A stretch of DNA of 64,000 nt from Gelatiniphilus marinus (lineage in GTDB: Bacteria > Bacteroidota > Bacteroidia > Flavobacteriales > Flavobacteriaceae). The stretch lies in assembly GCF_042678305.1 (NCBI RefSeq), contig NZ_JBHUDT010000003.1. One strand, 5' to 3'. The notes beneath the pieces are model-generated. The model had not been told where the DNA came from and did no database searches. It saw only the letters and a list, made by a program, of their open reading frames with translations. Shown here one piece after another: positions 25,066 through 33,369 of the stretch (its first letter is position 1; each line of letters starts with the position of its first letter). Position numbers and translations under genes: made by a program.

Positions 25066-25380
25066 ATGGGATTATTAAACATTCTTTTTGGTAACAAAAA
25101 ACAAGAAAAAATTAAAGACTTTAAAACAAGAGGTGCTATTATTATTGATGTTAGAACACAAGGCGAATATAACCAAGGTGCTATTCCGGGGTCTAAAAAC
25201 ATACCTTTACAAAGTATTAATTCTAAAATTAACCAGATAAAAAAACACAATAAACCCGTAATAACTTGTTGTGCCAGTGGCATGCGATCGGGCAGTGCTG
25301 CAACAATTTTAAAAAGCAACGGTATTGAAGCGATAAATGGCGGTGGCTGGCACAGTTTGTATAAGAAATTAGAAGTATAG
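25066..25380 (+). CDS. Single-domain rhodanese-like protein
   Basis: I start at ATG 25066 (MGLLNILFGNKKQEKIKDF). VRTQGEYNQGAIPGSKNIPL and CCASGMRSGSAATILKSNGI are the rhodanese core; the active-site cysteine is within CCASGMRS (second Cys followed by A-S-G-M-R). GGGWHSLYK closes the fold. At 104 residues it is a one-domain sulfurtransferase, cytoplasmic, without a signal peptide. Such proteins transfer sulfur to cyanide or carriers or simply bind sulfur species. The stop lies next to the threonine dehydratase stop on the other strand. Confidence 0.9.
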   Translation: MGLLNILFGNKKQEKIKDFKTRGAIIIDVRTQGEYNQGAIPGSKNIPLQSINSKINQIKKHNKPVITCCASGMRSGSAATILKSNGIEAINGGGWHSLYKKLEV

Positions 25381-25381
25381 T

Positions 25382-26317
25382 TTAAAAGGGAAGATGACGT
25401 AAATCTACATTTCCACCAGAAATTATCACGCCTATTTTCTTGTTTTTAAAAGCGTCTTTCTGTTTTAAAACGGCAGCAAAAGCTACGGCACTCGAGGGTT
25501 CGATGATGATTTTCATGCGCTCCCAAATCAATTTCATGGCATAAATTATTTCATCTTCTTCAACCCGTATAATTTTTTCAACCTGTTTTTTAATAATTGG
25601 AAAATTCCTGTCGCCTAAATGCGTTCTCAATCCATCGGCAATGGTGTTTGTGGTAGTGTTTTTCTCGATGTTCCCTGATAATAGCGATCTGTAAGCATCA
25701 TCAGCATTTTTAGGTTCGCCTGCAATCACTTTACAATTTTCAGAAAAATTTATTGCCGCCAAAAGCGTTCCTGCCAATAAACCGCCACCGCCAACGGGTG
25801 TGAAGATATAATCTAAATCGGGATAATCTTCCAACAATTCTATGGCCGCTGTACCTTGACCGCGAATCACATTGTCATCATTTGATGGATGAATAAAAGT
25901 TGCGCCTTTTTCAACAACTATTCTACGAGCTTCTTCTTCTCGCGCTTTAATGTTTGAATCGCATTCAACAATAATGCCCTCATAGGTTTTTACCGCATTC
26001 TTTTTAACTTGTGGCGCATTTTTGGGCATTACAATATAAGCTTTTACGCCTATTTGTTTTGCTGCCAACGAAAGGGCCTGCGCAAAATTACCCGACGAAT
26101 GCGTTACGACGCCTTTACTTTTCTGCGCTTCGGTTAAATTTAAGATAGCATTGGCCGCTCCTCGCATTTTAAATGCACCCATTTTTTGGAAATTTTCGCA
26201 TTTAAAAAACACATGGGCATCACATATCTCGTCTATTAATTTTGAGGTTAATACCGGCGTTTTATGAATGTACGGCTTTATACGATTGTGGATGTTTTGC
26301 AAAGTGGCTTTATCCAT
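25382..26317 (-). CDS. PLP-dependent threonine dehydratase / serine racemase-like enzyme
   Basis: A 311-residue fold-type II PLP enzyme. KCENFQKMGAFKMRGAANAI holds the PLP lysine (in FKMRGA), SSGNFAQA the phosphate-side Asn loop and GGGGLLAG the glycine loop. There is no C-terminal ACT-like regulatory domain, so it is a catabolic threonine/serine dehydratase or serine racemase. The metal-site pattern is not clear to me. Its end is two bases from the convergent rhodanese gene. It follows the DUF4230 gene by four bases, so it probably forms an operon with it. Confidence 0.87.
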   Translation of the reverse strand: MDKATLQNIHNRIKPYIHKTPVLTSKLIDEICDAHVFFKCENFQKMGAFKMRGAANAILNLTEAQKSKGVVTHSSGNFAQALSLAAKQIGVKAYIVMPKNAPQVKKNAVKTYEGIIVECDSNIKAREEEARRIVVEKGATFIHPSNDDNVIRGQGTAAIELLEDYPDLDYIFTPVGGGGLLAGTLLAAINFSENCKVIAGEPKNADDAYRSLLSGNIEKNTTTNTIADGLRTHLGDRNFPIIKKQVEKIIRVEEDEIIYAMKLIWERMKIIIEPSSAVAFAAVLKQKDAFKNKKIGVIISGGNVDLRHLPF

Positions 26318-26321
26318 AAAA

Positions 26322-26936
26322 TTACAGTTTTAAGTTTTGGAAGGTCTCCAAGGAAGTCATCGTGGTATCGTTATAAGTTAATGTCCAACCCAAGGAATTG
26401 GTTAAAATATAAAACTTTGAGAGCTCGCTAATCAGTCTGTTTTTGGCATTTGCTTTTAAATCGGATGCCTCTATTTTTTTGGCTAAAGATGCTTTTACGG
26501 TGTTTTTAATGGCGTTGTAATCTTGGGCTTCAAACGGATTTAAAAAATCGGATTGCATATCGTAATACTCCAAATCTGGATTTATTTTAATTTCTTCTTT
26601 CGGGATATTGATTATTTGAAGGGTTTTAGTGGCTTCGTCTATTTTAAATTCAATTTTACTTAAATCGTAAGCAATAGTTACCTCGGCATTTACAACCACC
26701 AACGCTTTTTTATTTGACGTAAAATATTCCCCAAAAATCTCTTTGGAATTTTTATAGTTGAATACTTCGCTAAAATGGCCTTCGTTAACTATTAATTTTC
26801 CAACATTTTTGATTTGCTTTTGAATGAGTGCCGAACTTTCCTGAAGCACAATTTTATCTTCTTTTTTTTCATCGCAATATTTAAAAGTGAATAAAACAAC
26901 CAATGTGATGATGACACCAAATAGAATTTTTCGCAT
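26322..26936 (-). CDS. DUF4230 membrane-anchored protein
   Basis: A 204-residue protein with an N-terminal hydrophobic helix (MRKILFGVIITLVVLFTFKY) acting as an anchor. VGKLIVNEGHFSEVFNY, VVVNAEVTIAYDLSKIEF and DYNAIKNTVKASLAKKIEAS identify DUF4230, widespread in Bacteroidota and Firmicutes and mostly of unknown function. The domain faces the periplasm. It is four bases upstream of the PLP enzyme on the same strand. No catalytic motif is visible. Confidence 0.85.
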   Translation of the reverse strand: MRKILFGVIITLVVLFTFKYCDEKKEDKIVLQESSALIQKQIKNVGKLIVNEGHFSEVFNYKNSKEIFGEYFTSNKKALVVVNAEVTIAYDLSKIEFKIDEATKTLQIINIPKEEIKINPDLEYYDMQSDFLNPFEAQDYNAIKNTVKASLAKKIEASDLKANAKNRLISELSKFYILTNSLGWTLTYNDTTMTSLETFQNLKL

Positions 26937-26993
26937 GCACTAATTTAGCATAATTTTATTTGAACGCATGAATTGCAATAAAAAACAAACACT

Positions 26994-27644
26994 CTAAATT
27001 AAATTGTTTTTTTTAGCTTTTTGTACAGCTTCCAGTTTGTTGTGCACCTGTAATTTTCGGTAAATATTCTCGATATGCTTTCGGATAGTACCTGCTGACA
27101 AAAATAGATTTTCGGCTATGGCATTATAGCTTAAACCTTTGCTTAACTGCTCTAAAACATCTATCTCCCTTGGGGTTAACTTGATGACTTCTTTCTCTTC
27201 AGAATTGTTTAACGCCATAGGGTTTCTGAGCAATTTTAAGGTTTTCATGGCTATGGATGGGGTCATGGCGGCACCGCCATTTAAGGTTTCCAAAATACCA
27301 TCGTACAAATCTTTGGCATTAATTTCTTTCAACAAATAGCCATCGGCGCCCGCTTTTATGGCGTTAAAAATATGCTCGTCGTTATCAAAAACCGTAAGCA
27401 TGATAATTTTAATATGCGGGTATTTATTTTTAATAATCTCGGTTGCTTGAATACCATTTAAAACGGGCATTTCAATATCCATTAAAATTAAATCGATGTT
27501 GTGGTTGGCTTCTAGTTTTTGTAGTGCCTCCTTACCATTTATAGCCGTAAATTTAACCGATAATGCTTCAAAAAAAGACAATTTTTCTTCAATCATTTTT
27601 ATTAAAAAAGAATTATCGTCAACTATGGCTAATTTATATTTCAT
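26994..27644 (-). CDS. NarL/FixJ-type response regulator
   Basis: A 216-residue two-domain regulator. The receiver (residues 1-125) has DD at 9-10, the phospho-acceptor D56 in ILMDIEMPVLNG, and K in LLKEINAKD. LTPREIDVLEQLSKGLSYNA through SAGTIRKHIENIYRKLQVHN is the LuxR-type helix-turn-helix. It is seven bases downstream of the TPR histidine kinase, its evident partner. Targets are unknown. Start MKYKLAIVDDN is the only good one. The upstream kinase belongs to the HPK7 type typical for this regulator class. Confidence 0.93.
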   Translation of the reverse strand: MKYKLAIVDDNSFLIKMIEEKLSFFEALSVKFTAINGKEALQKLEANHNIDLILMDIEMPVLNGIQATEIIKNKYPHIKIIMLTVFDNDEHIFNAIKAGADGYLLKEINAKDLYDGILETLNGGAAMTPSIAMKTLKLLRNPMALNNSEEKEVIKLTPREIDVLEQLSKGLSYNAIAENLFLSAGTIRKHIENIYRKLQVHNKLEAVQKAKKNNLI

Positions 27645-27651
27645 ATACTAT

Positions 27652-29742
27652 TTACACCTTTAATTTTACTTTTGTGCCCTTGCCCAAAACGCTTTCAATG
27701 TTAATTTGGGCATTGATATCAGCTGCACGTTTTTTCATGTTGTTTAACCCATTTCCCGCTTTAATTTCACTTTCATCAAAACCAACGCCATCATCTTTCA
27801 CAGCAAACTGTAACTTATCGGCTCTCTTTTTTATTTCAACAGTGATGTTTGAAGCTTGGGCGTATTTTATCGCATTATTTATAGCTTCTTGAATAATGCG
27901 GTAAATATTCATGCCGTTAACCGAAGAGAATTGCAAGTTTTTTGAAAGCGACTGGTCAATATTAAAATTAAAGCTTGTTTTATTTGCCGAAACACTTGCT
28001 TTATCAACAAAATTAGATACTCGGGCTTGTAAATCTTCCAAAGAAATTTCACTTTTATTCATGGCCCAAATGGTGTCGCGCAACTCATAAATGGTGTCTT
28101 TTGTAAACTCACTTATAGTGCCTAATTTATTGTTGAGTTTATCGTTAGTTATTTTAAAACCGTATTTTAAATTATCGATTGAAGAAATAATAAAAGTGAG
28201 TTGCGCGCCAATATTATCGTGCAAATCGCGCGAAATTCTTAAACGCTGTTCTTGCAATCGGTTTTGGGTTTCAATTTTTACCAAAGCCTCTTTTAACTCG
28301 CTTTCTTTTTTAAGCTGCTCGTTTTTTAATTTTTGTTGATTGAACAGTAAATACCCTAAAACAGCAATAACAATGGCCAAAATGCCCAAACCGAAAAGCT
28401 GGGTGTTTTTTCTGTTAAGATTCAGTTCTTTTTCGGCAATATCGGCACGTTGCAAAAGGATTTCTTTTTCTTTTTTCTCGGTTTCGTATTTTACTTCAAA
28501 TTCAGATATTTTATCTTTTAATGAGTTATTTGATAGTTTTTTTTCAACCTCGTACTGTTTTTCAAAATACTCCAATGCTTTGGCGACATTGTTAGTAGTT
28601 TTATAAAGCACAGACAAATTTTTAAAAACACTTGCCATATCGGATGGATTTTCGGCTTCAACAATAAGTGGTTCTGCCTTTAACAGATAAGCTTCTGCTT
28701 GTTTTAAATTATTAATTTTAAGATGATTTACACCTAAATTGAGATAAGTTACGCGTAAGGTTTGATTGTCGTTTGCTTTTTTTGCCGCTTCAACAACCGA
28801 TTCGTATATTTTAATGGCCTTTAAAGGTTTATTTCTTACGGTTGCCAATTGCGCCATTCCTGTTTTTGAGAATAGAATAACCTTACCATAATTTATTTCT
28901 TCAGATTTTTTAATGGCCAACTTATAGTGATTTTCGGCTTTGGCATATAGTAACGTGTCGTTATTTTTCTCTCCAATTTCTTTGTACATACCAGCCACAT
29001 TAAATAGGCTGTTGGCGACATCGACTTTACTTTTTCCGTTTTTTTTAATTTCAAGCGCTTCCAAATAAAATTCCAAAGCTTTTTCGTAGGCTTTCATATC
29101 TTCATAAATCAACCCAATATTGTTGAACGATTTACCCAAAGATGTAGAGTCGTTAAGTTTTTCGGCAAGTTCTATGGCTTTTTTGTGTACCGTTAGCGAG
29201 GATTCTGCCTTACCCAAATAAGACATGGCCAAGGCTTTGTTGTTAAGAAACCGCAGTTGATCTTCTTCATTGTTTTTTTCTTCGGCAAGCTGCAATGCTT
29301 TGTCAAAGTTTTGCAATGCGCTTTTAAAATCGCCTTTGTAAAAACTAAGCACCCCCAAATCGCCGTAATATTTGGTATAAAGGTCGTAATTAAACTCATT
29401 TTTTAAAATCTCCCAAGCCTTATTGTAATATTTGGCAGAGGTTTCGTAATCGCCTTTTATAATATACAACTGAGCGTATTTTAGCAAACTATGAATGTAT
29501 ATGTGTTCTAATTCTTTTTTATCCTTGGTGAATTGTAGTGTTTTGTTAATATAAACCTCGGCTGAGTCTTTACTTACATCGAAATACCCATCGACAATTT
29601 GGTTTAAGGCAACAGCTTTTTCTTCTGGATTTTTACTGGTATTTGCAATAGTTTTTAAACTGTCAATTTTTACTGGATTGTTTTGGGAAAACAAAAAAAA
29701 ACCAAAAATTAACAATAAAATCGAGAGACTTTTTTGTTTCAT
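27652..29742 (-). CDS. TPR-containing sensor histidine kinase (HisKA_3 type)
   Basis: A 696-residue kinase. A signal peptide (MKQKSLSILLLIFGFFLFSQ) leads to about eight TPR units (e.g. AVALNQIVDGYFDVS, KAWEILKNEFNYDLY, SLGKSFNNIGLIYEDMKAYE) in the periplasm. A helix at about 450-470 (LFGLGILAIVIAVLGYLLFN) crosses the membrane. Then come a coiled segment, the HisKA_3 box RISRDLHDNIGAQLTFI with the phosphorylated H508, and the HATPase (NNAIKYAQA, DGVGFDES, GNGLNNM). It is partner of the response regulator seven bases downstream. The TPR sensor suggests that it reads a protein or peptide in the periplasm. A small membrane protein ends six bases upstream. Confidence 0.92.
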   Translation of the reverse strand: MKQKSLSILLLIFGFFLFSQNNPVKIDSLKTIANTSKNPEEKAVALNQIVDGYFDVSKDSAEVYINKTLQFTKDKKELEHIYIHSLLKYAQLYIIKGDYETSAKYYNKAWEILKNEFNYDLYTKYYGDLGVLSFYKGDFKSALQNFDKALQLAEEKNNEEDQLRFLNNKALAMSYLGKAESSLTVHKKAIELAEKLNDSTSLGKSFNNIGLIYEDMKAYEKALEFYLEALEIKKNGKSKVDVANSLFNVAGMYKEIGEKNNDTLLYAKAENHYKLAIKKSEEINYGKVILFSKTGMAQLATVRNKPLKAIKIYESVVEAAKKANDNQTLRVTYLNLGVNHLKINNLKQAEAYLLKAEPLIVEAENPSDMASVFKNLSVLYKTTNNVAKALEYFEKQYEVEKKLSNNSLKDKISEFEVKYETEKKEKEILLQRADIAEKELNLNRKNTQLFGLGILAIVIAVLGYLLFNQQKLKNEQLKKESELKEALVKIETQNRLQEQRLRISRDLHDNIGAQLTFIISSIDNLKYGFKITNDKLNNKLGTISEFTKDTIYELRDTIWAMNKSEISLEDLQARVSNFVDKASVSANKTSFNFNIDQSLSKNLQFSSVNGMNIYRIIQEAINNAIKYAQASNITVEIKKRADKLQFAVKDDGVGFDESEIKAGNGLNNMKKRAADINAQINIESVLGKGTKVKLKV

Positions 29743-29748
29743 ATAAAA

Positions 29749-30036
29749 TTAATTGTCTCGTTCCTCAAACATGAGTTTTTGAAACAAAAAAAATGTTTCA
29801 ATAATTTTAAAAACTCTATTGTACAACGATTTGTTTAAGCTATTTATAAGTATAGTTTTTTGATGGATGGATTTGCTTTTTTCAGTCTCAATATGCAATT
29901 TGTTTTTTAAATAGTTAAAACGGTTTTGATATGTTTTTTTTAAAAGCACAATTGCAAAAAATGCTTTTAGGACAAATAGCATCAAAACAACTATTGTTAC
30001 TACAATTAGAATTTCAAAAAACAAGAGCCATTCCAT
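29749..30036 (-). CDS. Small membrane protein upstream of the two-component genes
   Basis: A 95-residue protein with one long hydrophobic helix at about residues 5-33 (FFEILIVVTIVVLMLFVLKA) and a basic, amphipathic tail (KTYQNRFNYLKNKLHIETEK, then YNRVFKIIETFFLF). No known domain. Its stop is six bases from the histidine kinase start on the same strand, so it is probably the first gene of the three-gene operon and may be an accessory of the kinase. That is inferred from position alone. No signal peptidase site is obvious. The 222-base gap upstream shows no other gene. Confidence 0.6.
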   Translation of the reverse strand: MEWLLFFEILIVVTIVVLMLFVLKAFFAIVLLKKTYQNRFNYLKNKLHIETEKSKSIHQKTILINSLNKSLYNRVFKIIETFFLFQKLMFEERDN

Positions 30037-30258
30037 AATTAAAATAGATAATTAAGGTAACAAAAAAAACATCAATTGCAGACCTTATAAAGGGTTTAAA
30101 GCAACCGATGTTTTTTTGATATGAACTGATTAATAGCATTTTAAATCTACAACTTAAAGTAATATGTTCGTTAATTTTTCGACAAAAGTGTTTTAAAAAA
30201 AGATTAAGCGCAATATTGTAATCTATTACGCCTAATCAACAAATCTCAACAACAAGAT

Positions 30259-32148
30259 TTATTTTTTAAGGCTATATGCATAAATGCTTTTATCATTAGC
30301 TTTATAATATAAGTAGCCCCCAAACTCATCTACTTTGTATTCTGGTTTTTTGTCTTTTAACAAAATTTCCTTATCCACTTTGCCAGTATCTTTGTTTACC
30401 TTTACCAATCCTACACCACTATCTAGTTTTGTTAAAATAAACTGCGCATCCTTTGTAGCCGATGTGGCTTTAAAACGCTCGGACATCATTTTAAACGAAG
30501 CATCGGCAATGGAGGCAAACATATCGGACGCTCTTTTGGCTTCTTTACCATAATCGTTATAATTTCTTAAATTGTTGCTACTGCCATAACCGGTTTTATT
30601 TGCTCCTGCCGCTGCCGTAGATACCGTTGCAACCAAAGAAGCTGCTGCTACAACACCACCAACAATTTTCATAAAACCGCTTTTTCCGGGCGATTTATGG
30701 TACTCGTGATACACTTTTTTTCCGTTGCTGTCCAACAACATCATGTTTTGCGACGCGCTTAAAAACACATTACCACCCCGAATCTGTATAGTGTTTGCTG
30801 CTTCCTTTTCATCAAAATCGAGGTCTGCCAATTCGGTTACTTCTCCAGATTTTGCGTCTATGGCAAAAACGGTTTTATCGGCAGCAATAAGATATCTGTT
30901 TTTTGCGCTATCAAAAGTCGATGCTACAGCAACAGAGTTTTTATATTTTAAAGGCTTTTTCCAAACTGCCTCACCTGTTTTTAAATTAACGATATTGGCA
31001 TCTTCACCTGTAATATACAGTAACCCTTGTGGCGATTCTGCCATAACCATAATGTTTTCACCGGTTTTTAAAGGCTTTCTAAACAATGTTTTCCCGTCGA
31101 ACGAGATTTTATTAATACCGCCTTGTTGAATACCAAACAAAATACCATCGTCCTGCACATAAAAATGTTGCACAAAGCCTTTTGTTTTTGGTGCTTTTTC
31201 CCATAAATCTTCTCCTGTTGATGCGCTAAACATAGTTATTTTTGATTCTGATTTTGCGGCTAGTGCTCCGCTTCCTCCTGTCACATCACTAACTACCGCT
31301 AATCCTTGTGGTAAAATCTCAAAGTTAGAAACATTGCCTTTTACCTTTCTGTCGTCTTGCCACAACTCTGCACCATTTTTTCCTATTTTATGGATGCGTG
31401 TATTTTTGCCGTTTGTTGTGGTTTCAAAACCATAAATTTCGCTTTCGGTTTTATTGGAAACCATCCAATTGATTCCTTTAATTTTAGTGCTCCACAAATC
31501 TTTACCAGTATGCGATTTGGCAATTAACCCCTGTGCCGTTGGAATAATTAAAAAATCGTTTAAAAGCAACGGCACGCCAGTAACGCTAAAATCCTTTGCT
31601 ACTCCAACTCTACCAGGTTTATCTAAAAAGAAGCTATAATCTAATTTTCGGGTACTTAAATCGTAAACGGCGACTTTTGGCGTCATTTTTTCAAACTTAT
31701 CGCCTTCTTTTTGAATACCACTTACAATAAGCTTATTCTCGGGTAAAATGACATTACAAGTATATATTTGATTCCAATTATCGGTTTCCGAATTAAAAAT
31801 CACTGTACCTTGCATATAATCAATTACGGCACGTTTGGTTTTTACGAGTCCTGCAAATTTAGAATCTGCACCTTGAGACACCACTATATATGGCGAACCT
31901 GGAATAAATTGTGTTTCTTCTGGCTTAAGCTTCCCAAAATTGTTAAAGGTAAATACCGGTTGATTTTCGGTTGGCTTTATACCTACCAAACCATTGTTGG
32001 TGGCGACTACCAAAACACCACCAATGGTAAGTGTCATTTCATTTATTTTTGCTCCCAAATCGTAATTACTGTCTGGTGTTTCTGCTTTTTGTGCGTTTAA
32101 CATTAGCGAACCCGCCAATAGTAAAACCATTAATTTTAAATGTCTCAT
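30259..32148 (-). CDS. Secreted PQQ-type beta-propeller protein
   Basis: I start at the ATG at 32148 (MRHLKLMVLLLAGSLMLNAQ), which is a clean signal peptide; the longer frame from 32211 adds a non-signal start. The 629 residues hold propeller blades of the PQQ/quinoprotein type (GEDLWEKAPKTKGFV, LKTGEAVWKKPLKYK, IAADKTVFAIDAKSGE). Between blades near the C-terminus is an unusual glycine- and alanine-rich hydrophobic stretch (KIVGGVVAAASLVATVSTAA) followed by NKTGYGSSNNLRNYN, which could be a membrane or amyloid-like insert. BamB and dehydrogenases share the fold, but no cofactor residues are evident. Likely periplasmic or surface; function unknown. Confidence 0.72.
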   Translation of the reverse strand: MRHLKLMVLLLAGSLMLNAQKAETPDSNYDLGAKINEMTLTIGGVLVVATNNGLVGIKPTENQPVFTFNNFGKLKPEETQFIPGSPYIVVSQGADSKFAGLVKTKRAVIDYMQGTVIFNSETDNWNQIYTCNVILPENKLIVSGIQKEGDKFEKMTPKVAVYDLSTRKLDYSFFLDKPGRVGVAKDFSVTGVPLLLNDFLIIPTAQGLIAKSHTGKDLWSTKIKGINWMVSNKTESEIYGFETTTNGKNTRIHKIGKNGAELWQDDRKVKGNVSNFEILPQGLAVVSDVTGGSGALAAKSESKITMFSASTGEDLWEKAPKTKGFVQHFYVQDDGILFGIQQGGINKISFDGKTLFRKPLKTGENIMVMAESPQGLLYITGEDANIVNLKTGEAVWKKPLKYKNSVAVASTFDSAKNRYLIAADKTVFAIDAKSGEVTELADLDFDEKEAANTIQIRGGNVFLSASQNMMLLDSNGKKVYHEYHKSPGKSGFMKIVGGVVAAASLVATVSTAAAGANKTGYGSSNNLRNYNDYGKEAKRASDMFASIADASFKMMSERFKATSATKDAQFILTKLDSGVGLVKVNKDTGKVDKEILLKDKKPEYKVDEFGGYLYYKANDKSIYAYSLKK

Positions 32149-32246
32149 TGTTGAATTTGTTTTTATGGTTAATAACACACCAAAATTGCAACAAAGGAGA
32201 CCTCCAAACAATACGATGAATTGCGTATATTTTATAAAAAGAGGTT

Positions 32247-32282
32247 AGACCGCTTCGCTTTTAGAAACAAGAATCAAGACTG
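32247..32282 (+). repeat. Dispersed intergenic repeat AGACCGCTTCGCTTTTAGA, copy 1
   Basis: AGACCGCTTCGCTTTTAGA at 32247-32265 recurs exactly, inverted, at 57574-57592. The downstream AAGAATCAAGACT here parallels AGTCTTGGTTCT there, so similarity extends to about 35 bases. It sits in the gap between the PQQ and GSCFA genes. Confidence 0.7.
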
Positions 32283-32297
32283 AAAAAAGAATTTAGA

Positions 32298-33254
32298 TTA
32301 AAATGAAATTTTTGGGTGCGCAGATTGAATCTCTTTTATTTTTAATTCCAATTTTTGAAGAAACTGAAGATGTGCTTCTGAATTTGGGTTGAAGGGTTTA
32401 TGTTGCAAGCCTTTTTGAATACCATCAACCGCTTCCATGGTTTTTGAAGCTTCATTAGATATCCAAACACTTTGAAATTTCTCCCAAATATAATTGATTG
32501 CCGTTTGGTTGGGATGCAACATATCTTCATTGTAAAAACGATAATCGCGCAGCTCGTCCATCATGATTTCGAAAGAAGGAAAGTAGTGTAGATTGTTTCT
32601 TGGCCCAACCACTTGGTGAATTGCTGTAATTAAATGTGCTTTGCTTTGCATGTTTTCAATAAAACCATCTTTTAAATGACGCACTGGAGATACGGTAAAT
32701 AGAATAGATGCCTTTTTGTTAACGCTTCTAATTAGCTCCTCAATGGACTGCAAAGATTTTGAAATTTCATCAACCGAAAGCAATGCTTTTAAAAATTTTC
32801 TCTGTGGTACTTTATGGCAATTGGCTACGGTATTATTTGTTTTAATATGACTGTAAACCCAGGCAGTACCTAATGTGATTACGATGTGTGTTGCGCTTTT
32901 AATTTGCCTATTTGTTCCTTTAATAGAACTATTCAAATCTGCTAACAACTCTTCTTTTGAGGTGTTGCTTAATCGTGAGTGCGCCTCAAAACAATGCCAT
33001 TGTTCGTTATGAAAAAACACATCTTCTTCTCGATATTCTTTTTTATGTATAGCATTGGTTAATAACTTCTCAATGGCCAAAGGTTGAAATAAAATACCAA
33101 AGGGATTTTGAAGATTCTGAAACTTAAAATATTCTAATTTGTTACCAATATTCTCAACAAAACACGAACCCAATAACAAGACACTAGATTTATAATCTAT
33201 TTGATTATATTGCTGCGGTTGAAGTGTTATTTTGGTTTGTAGTTTCATACTCAC
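32298..33254 (-). CDS. GSCFA domain protein
   Basis: A 318-residue protein. VLLLGSCFVENIGNKLEYF is the GSCFA signature close to the N-terminus, and LGTAWVYSH plus FTVSPVRHLKDG match later conserved blocks. The GSCFA family is SGNH-hydrolase-like, with serine in GSC and DxxHPN-like EDMLHPNQTA supplying the other catalytic residues. This makes an esterase or acyltransferase activity plausible, though no substrate is known to me. Start MSMKLQT at 33254 may equally be the second ATG at 33248. It precedes a repeat-rich gap before alaS. Confidence 0.85.
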   Translation of the reverse strand: MSMKLQTKITLQPQQYNQIDYKSSVLLLGSCFVENIGNKLEYFKFQNLQNPFGILFQPLAIEKLLTNAIHKKEYREEDVFFHNEQWHCFEAHSRLSNTSKEELLADLNSSIKGTNRQIKSATHIVITLGTAWVYSHIKTNNTVANCHKVPQRKFLKALLSVDEISKSLQSIEELIRSVNKKASILFTVSPVRHLKDGFIENMQSKAHLITAIHQVVGPRNNLHYFPSFEIMMDELRDYRFYNEDMLHPNQTAINYIWEKFQSVWISNEASKTMEAVDGIQKGLQHKPFNPNSEAHLQFLQKLELKIKEIQSAHPKISF

Positions 33255-33262
33255 AACTATTA

Positions 33263-33362
33263 CACTGAGGTTCGCTGAGTATCACAAAGACTCACAGAGA
33301 AACTTTACCTTTAAAATTCTCTGAGAACATCTGTGTTTTTTTACTCTGTGAAGCTCTGCGTT
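33263..33362. repeat. Imperfect inverted intergenic repeat (CACTGAGGTTCGCTGAGT type)
   Basis: The left arm CACTGAGGTTCGCTGAGT... CTCACAGAG (33263-33299) and right arm CTCTGAGAACATCTGTG... CTCTGTGAAGCTCTGCG (33319-33360) are imperfect reverse complements with a short middle. Such CTCTGTG/CACAGAG-rich elements are found between genes in many genomes. It ends seven bases from the alaS stop and may act as a 3-prime processing hairpin. Confidence 0.6.
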
Positions 33363-33369
33363 ATAACTT

